From Prorocentrum cordatum (taxonomy: Eukaryota > Sar > Dinophyceae > Prorocentrales > Prorocentraceae), in contig CAUYUJ010000361.1 of assembly GCA_963575745.1 (NCBI GenBank), positions 1 through 64,000 of the forward strand: a stretch of 64,000 nt of DNA, given 5' to 3'. Below, in pieces: positions 63,271 to 64,000 of this stretch. Under the pieces are notes generated by a model. That model made no database searches. It was not told the DNA's origin and saw nothing but the letters and a program-made list of their open reading frames with translations. A program made the position numbers and the translations under genes. Position 1 is the stretch's first letter; each line of letters begins with the position of its first letter.

Positions 63271-63974
63271 ACCTCGATGTCGGCGCATGCCGAGCGAAAG
63301 TATGAGTTCGCAAGGATATGGTCGATCCGGTGCTTGCTACCATAGCTGTTCACGAATGTGTGGCCCCTTGTGTGCCCCATGGAAATGTCCTCGATGCACG
63401 CGCGGTGCTCGTTCGCATGCGCGCGGAGTGAGTGACCAGTCGAATCACCAACCTTGGGGGTGCAATGGCTCGGGTGAAAGTCACGGTCTTACTGATACTG
63501 TCGAAGTACAGGGCGAGATGTGGCACGTCTTAGATGAGCGTTGAGGTCTCCCATTATCAGCGATGGCGGCCATTTGCGCGACAAATCTTCAAACTTGACC
63601 CACCAAGTTCGATAGTCCGCCTCTGTGTTGCTCCTGCCTGGGCCCCGCAAGTGCACTCGTAGCTCCGGAAAATGCGGAGCTTGCCAATCAGCAGCCGCGG
63701 ATGATAATGAGGAGTGTAGGCGCCATCTCTAGAAACTCAGTCTCTCCTTTGGGCGCTATACCGTATGGTAGCTGAGCATTAAGCACTAGACAGCACCCCG
63801 ACGTCTTCGTGGCTCCAGTGCCGACGACAAGAAACTCATCCAGGGTTGCCGGTGCGGCCGTGGCTGGCGTTTCTTGGCATCCAGCAGTTCTGACGGGAGG
63901 TTCTTGGAATTTGGCGCGGGGCAGCTGTGGGCGACGAGGTTAAACGAGAGATGCATCTCCGAGGTGATCTCCAA
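63271..63974 (-). pseudogene. LINE 2 endonuclease, C-terminal half
   Basis: KHRIDHILANSYFRSACADI at about 63,334-63,275 matches the terminal (R-x-D-H-I-L-x-x) block of APE/EEP endonucleases, followed by a stop. Upstream fragments (FEDLSRKWPPSLIMGDLN-like in the 63,540-63,600 region; the frame 63,786-63,974) are shifted. Confidence 0.55.
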
Positions 63975-64000
63975 GAGAAGCTCTCTGAGCGGTGAAAGTT

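Larger units (their letters stand above)
60487..64000 (-). mobile_element. LINE-type retroelement 2 (strongly decayed, runs off the window)
   Basis: On the minus strand from 64,000 downward: endonuclease fragments, an RT linker, RT motifs in three frames, a thumb-like block and a C-terminal finger. The set and order match LINE 1, but sequence is different enough to be another family. Nearly every block is in a new frame, and catalytic residues are lost. Confidence 0.65.

Overview
The window reads as nuclear DNA of a dinoflagellate (Symbiodinium/Polarella/Prorocentrum-like). The reasons are: degenerate copies of the dinoflagellate spliced leader in front of open frames; two LINE-type retroelements of the dinoflagellate style (zinc-finger ORF1, RNase H, APE-type endonuclease, reverse transcriptase, C2H2 tail, PPC-W-S tail domain); a Helitron with an OTU protease and a Cys-rich C-terminus; introns with GC-AG or GA-AG ends; and very heavy GC-rich mini- and microsatellite content. 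No bacterial operon, rRNA gene or convincing tRNA is visible. Almost everything recognisable is mobile or derived from mobile DNA, and most coding stretches carry single-base frameshifts. Those can be true decay or long-read indel errors; sequence alone does not separate the two.

Layout. 0.7-8.7 kb: a LINE on the minus strand, in order ORF1 with RanBP2-like finger, RNase H, endonuclease, RT with a YSDD site, C2H2 finger and a PPC-type domain, with a perfect 591-bp tandem duplication at its 3' end. 9-13 kb: purine tracts, CCTCTTGGGG arrays and a ~100-bp minisatellite. 14.4-24.3 kb: a duplicated segment. The second unit carries a broken superfamily 1 helicase gene (18.6-22.9 kb); the first carries an internally deleted copy (15.1-16.7 kb). 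Both end in the same CGTTCGGGC minisatellite. 24.3-28.3 kb: two ~820-bp tandem units and a 339-aa open frame with a U1/matrin-like zinc finger. 28.4-30.4 kb: chimeric remnants of Helitron exons joined by minisatellite. 30.5-42.1 kb: a large Helitron (OTU, Cys-rich region, Rep with HUH and two tyrosines, Pif1-like helicase, zinc-ribbon tail) whose helicase is split by a 466-bp GT-AG intron filled with the same minisatellite; a 554-bp tandem repeat follows. 42.5-44.3 kb: minisatellites.

44.9-54.8 kb is a nested structure: ~1.3-kb inverted repeats outside, ~0.8-0.9-kb direct repeats inside, and in the middle a minus-strand multi-exon gene (50.4-47.1 kb) of unknown family. Its protein has HTH-like repeats. 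One intron is filled with 103-bp and 146-bp tandem repeats, and a second is an ~180-bp element with long terminal inverted repeats, matching the description of an introner. CAA tracts sit at the repeat junctions.

55-60 kb is mostly repeats and unassigned sequence with one long minus-strand frame. 60.5-64 kb holds a second, strongly decayed LINE on the minus strand that runs off the window.

Two links tie the regions together. A shared 5' leader precedes the SF1 helicase gene, the zinc-finger ORF and the Helitron. A shared 3' sequence follows the zinc-finger ORF and the Helitron. This suggests that the zinc-finger unit may be a non-autonomous, gene-carrying relative of the Helitron.
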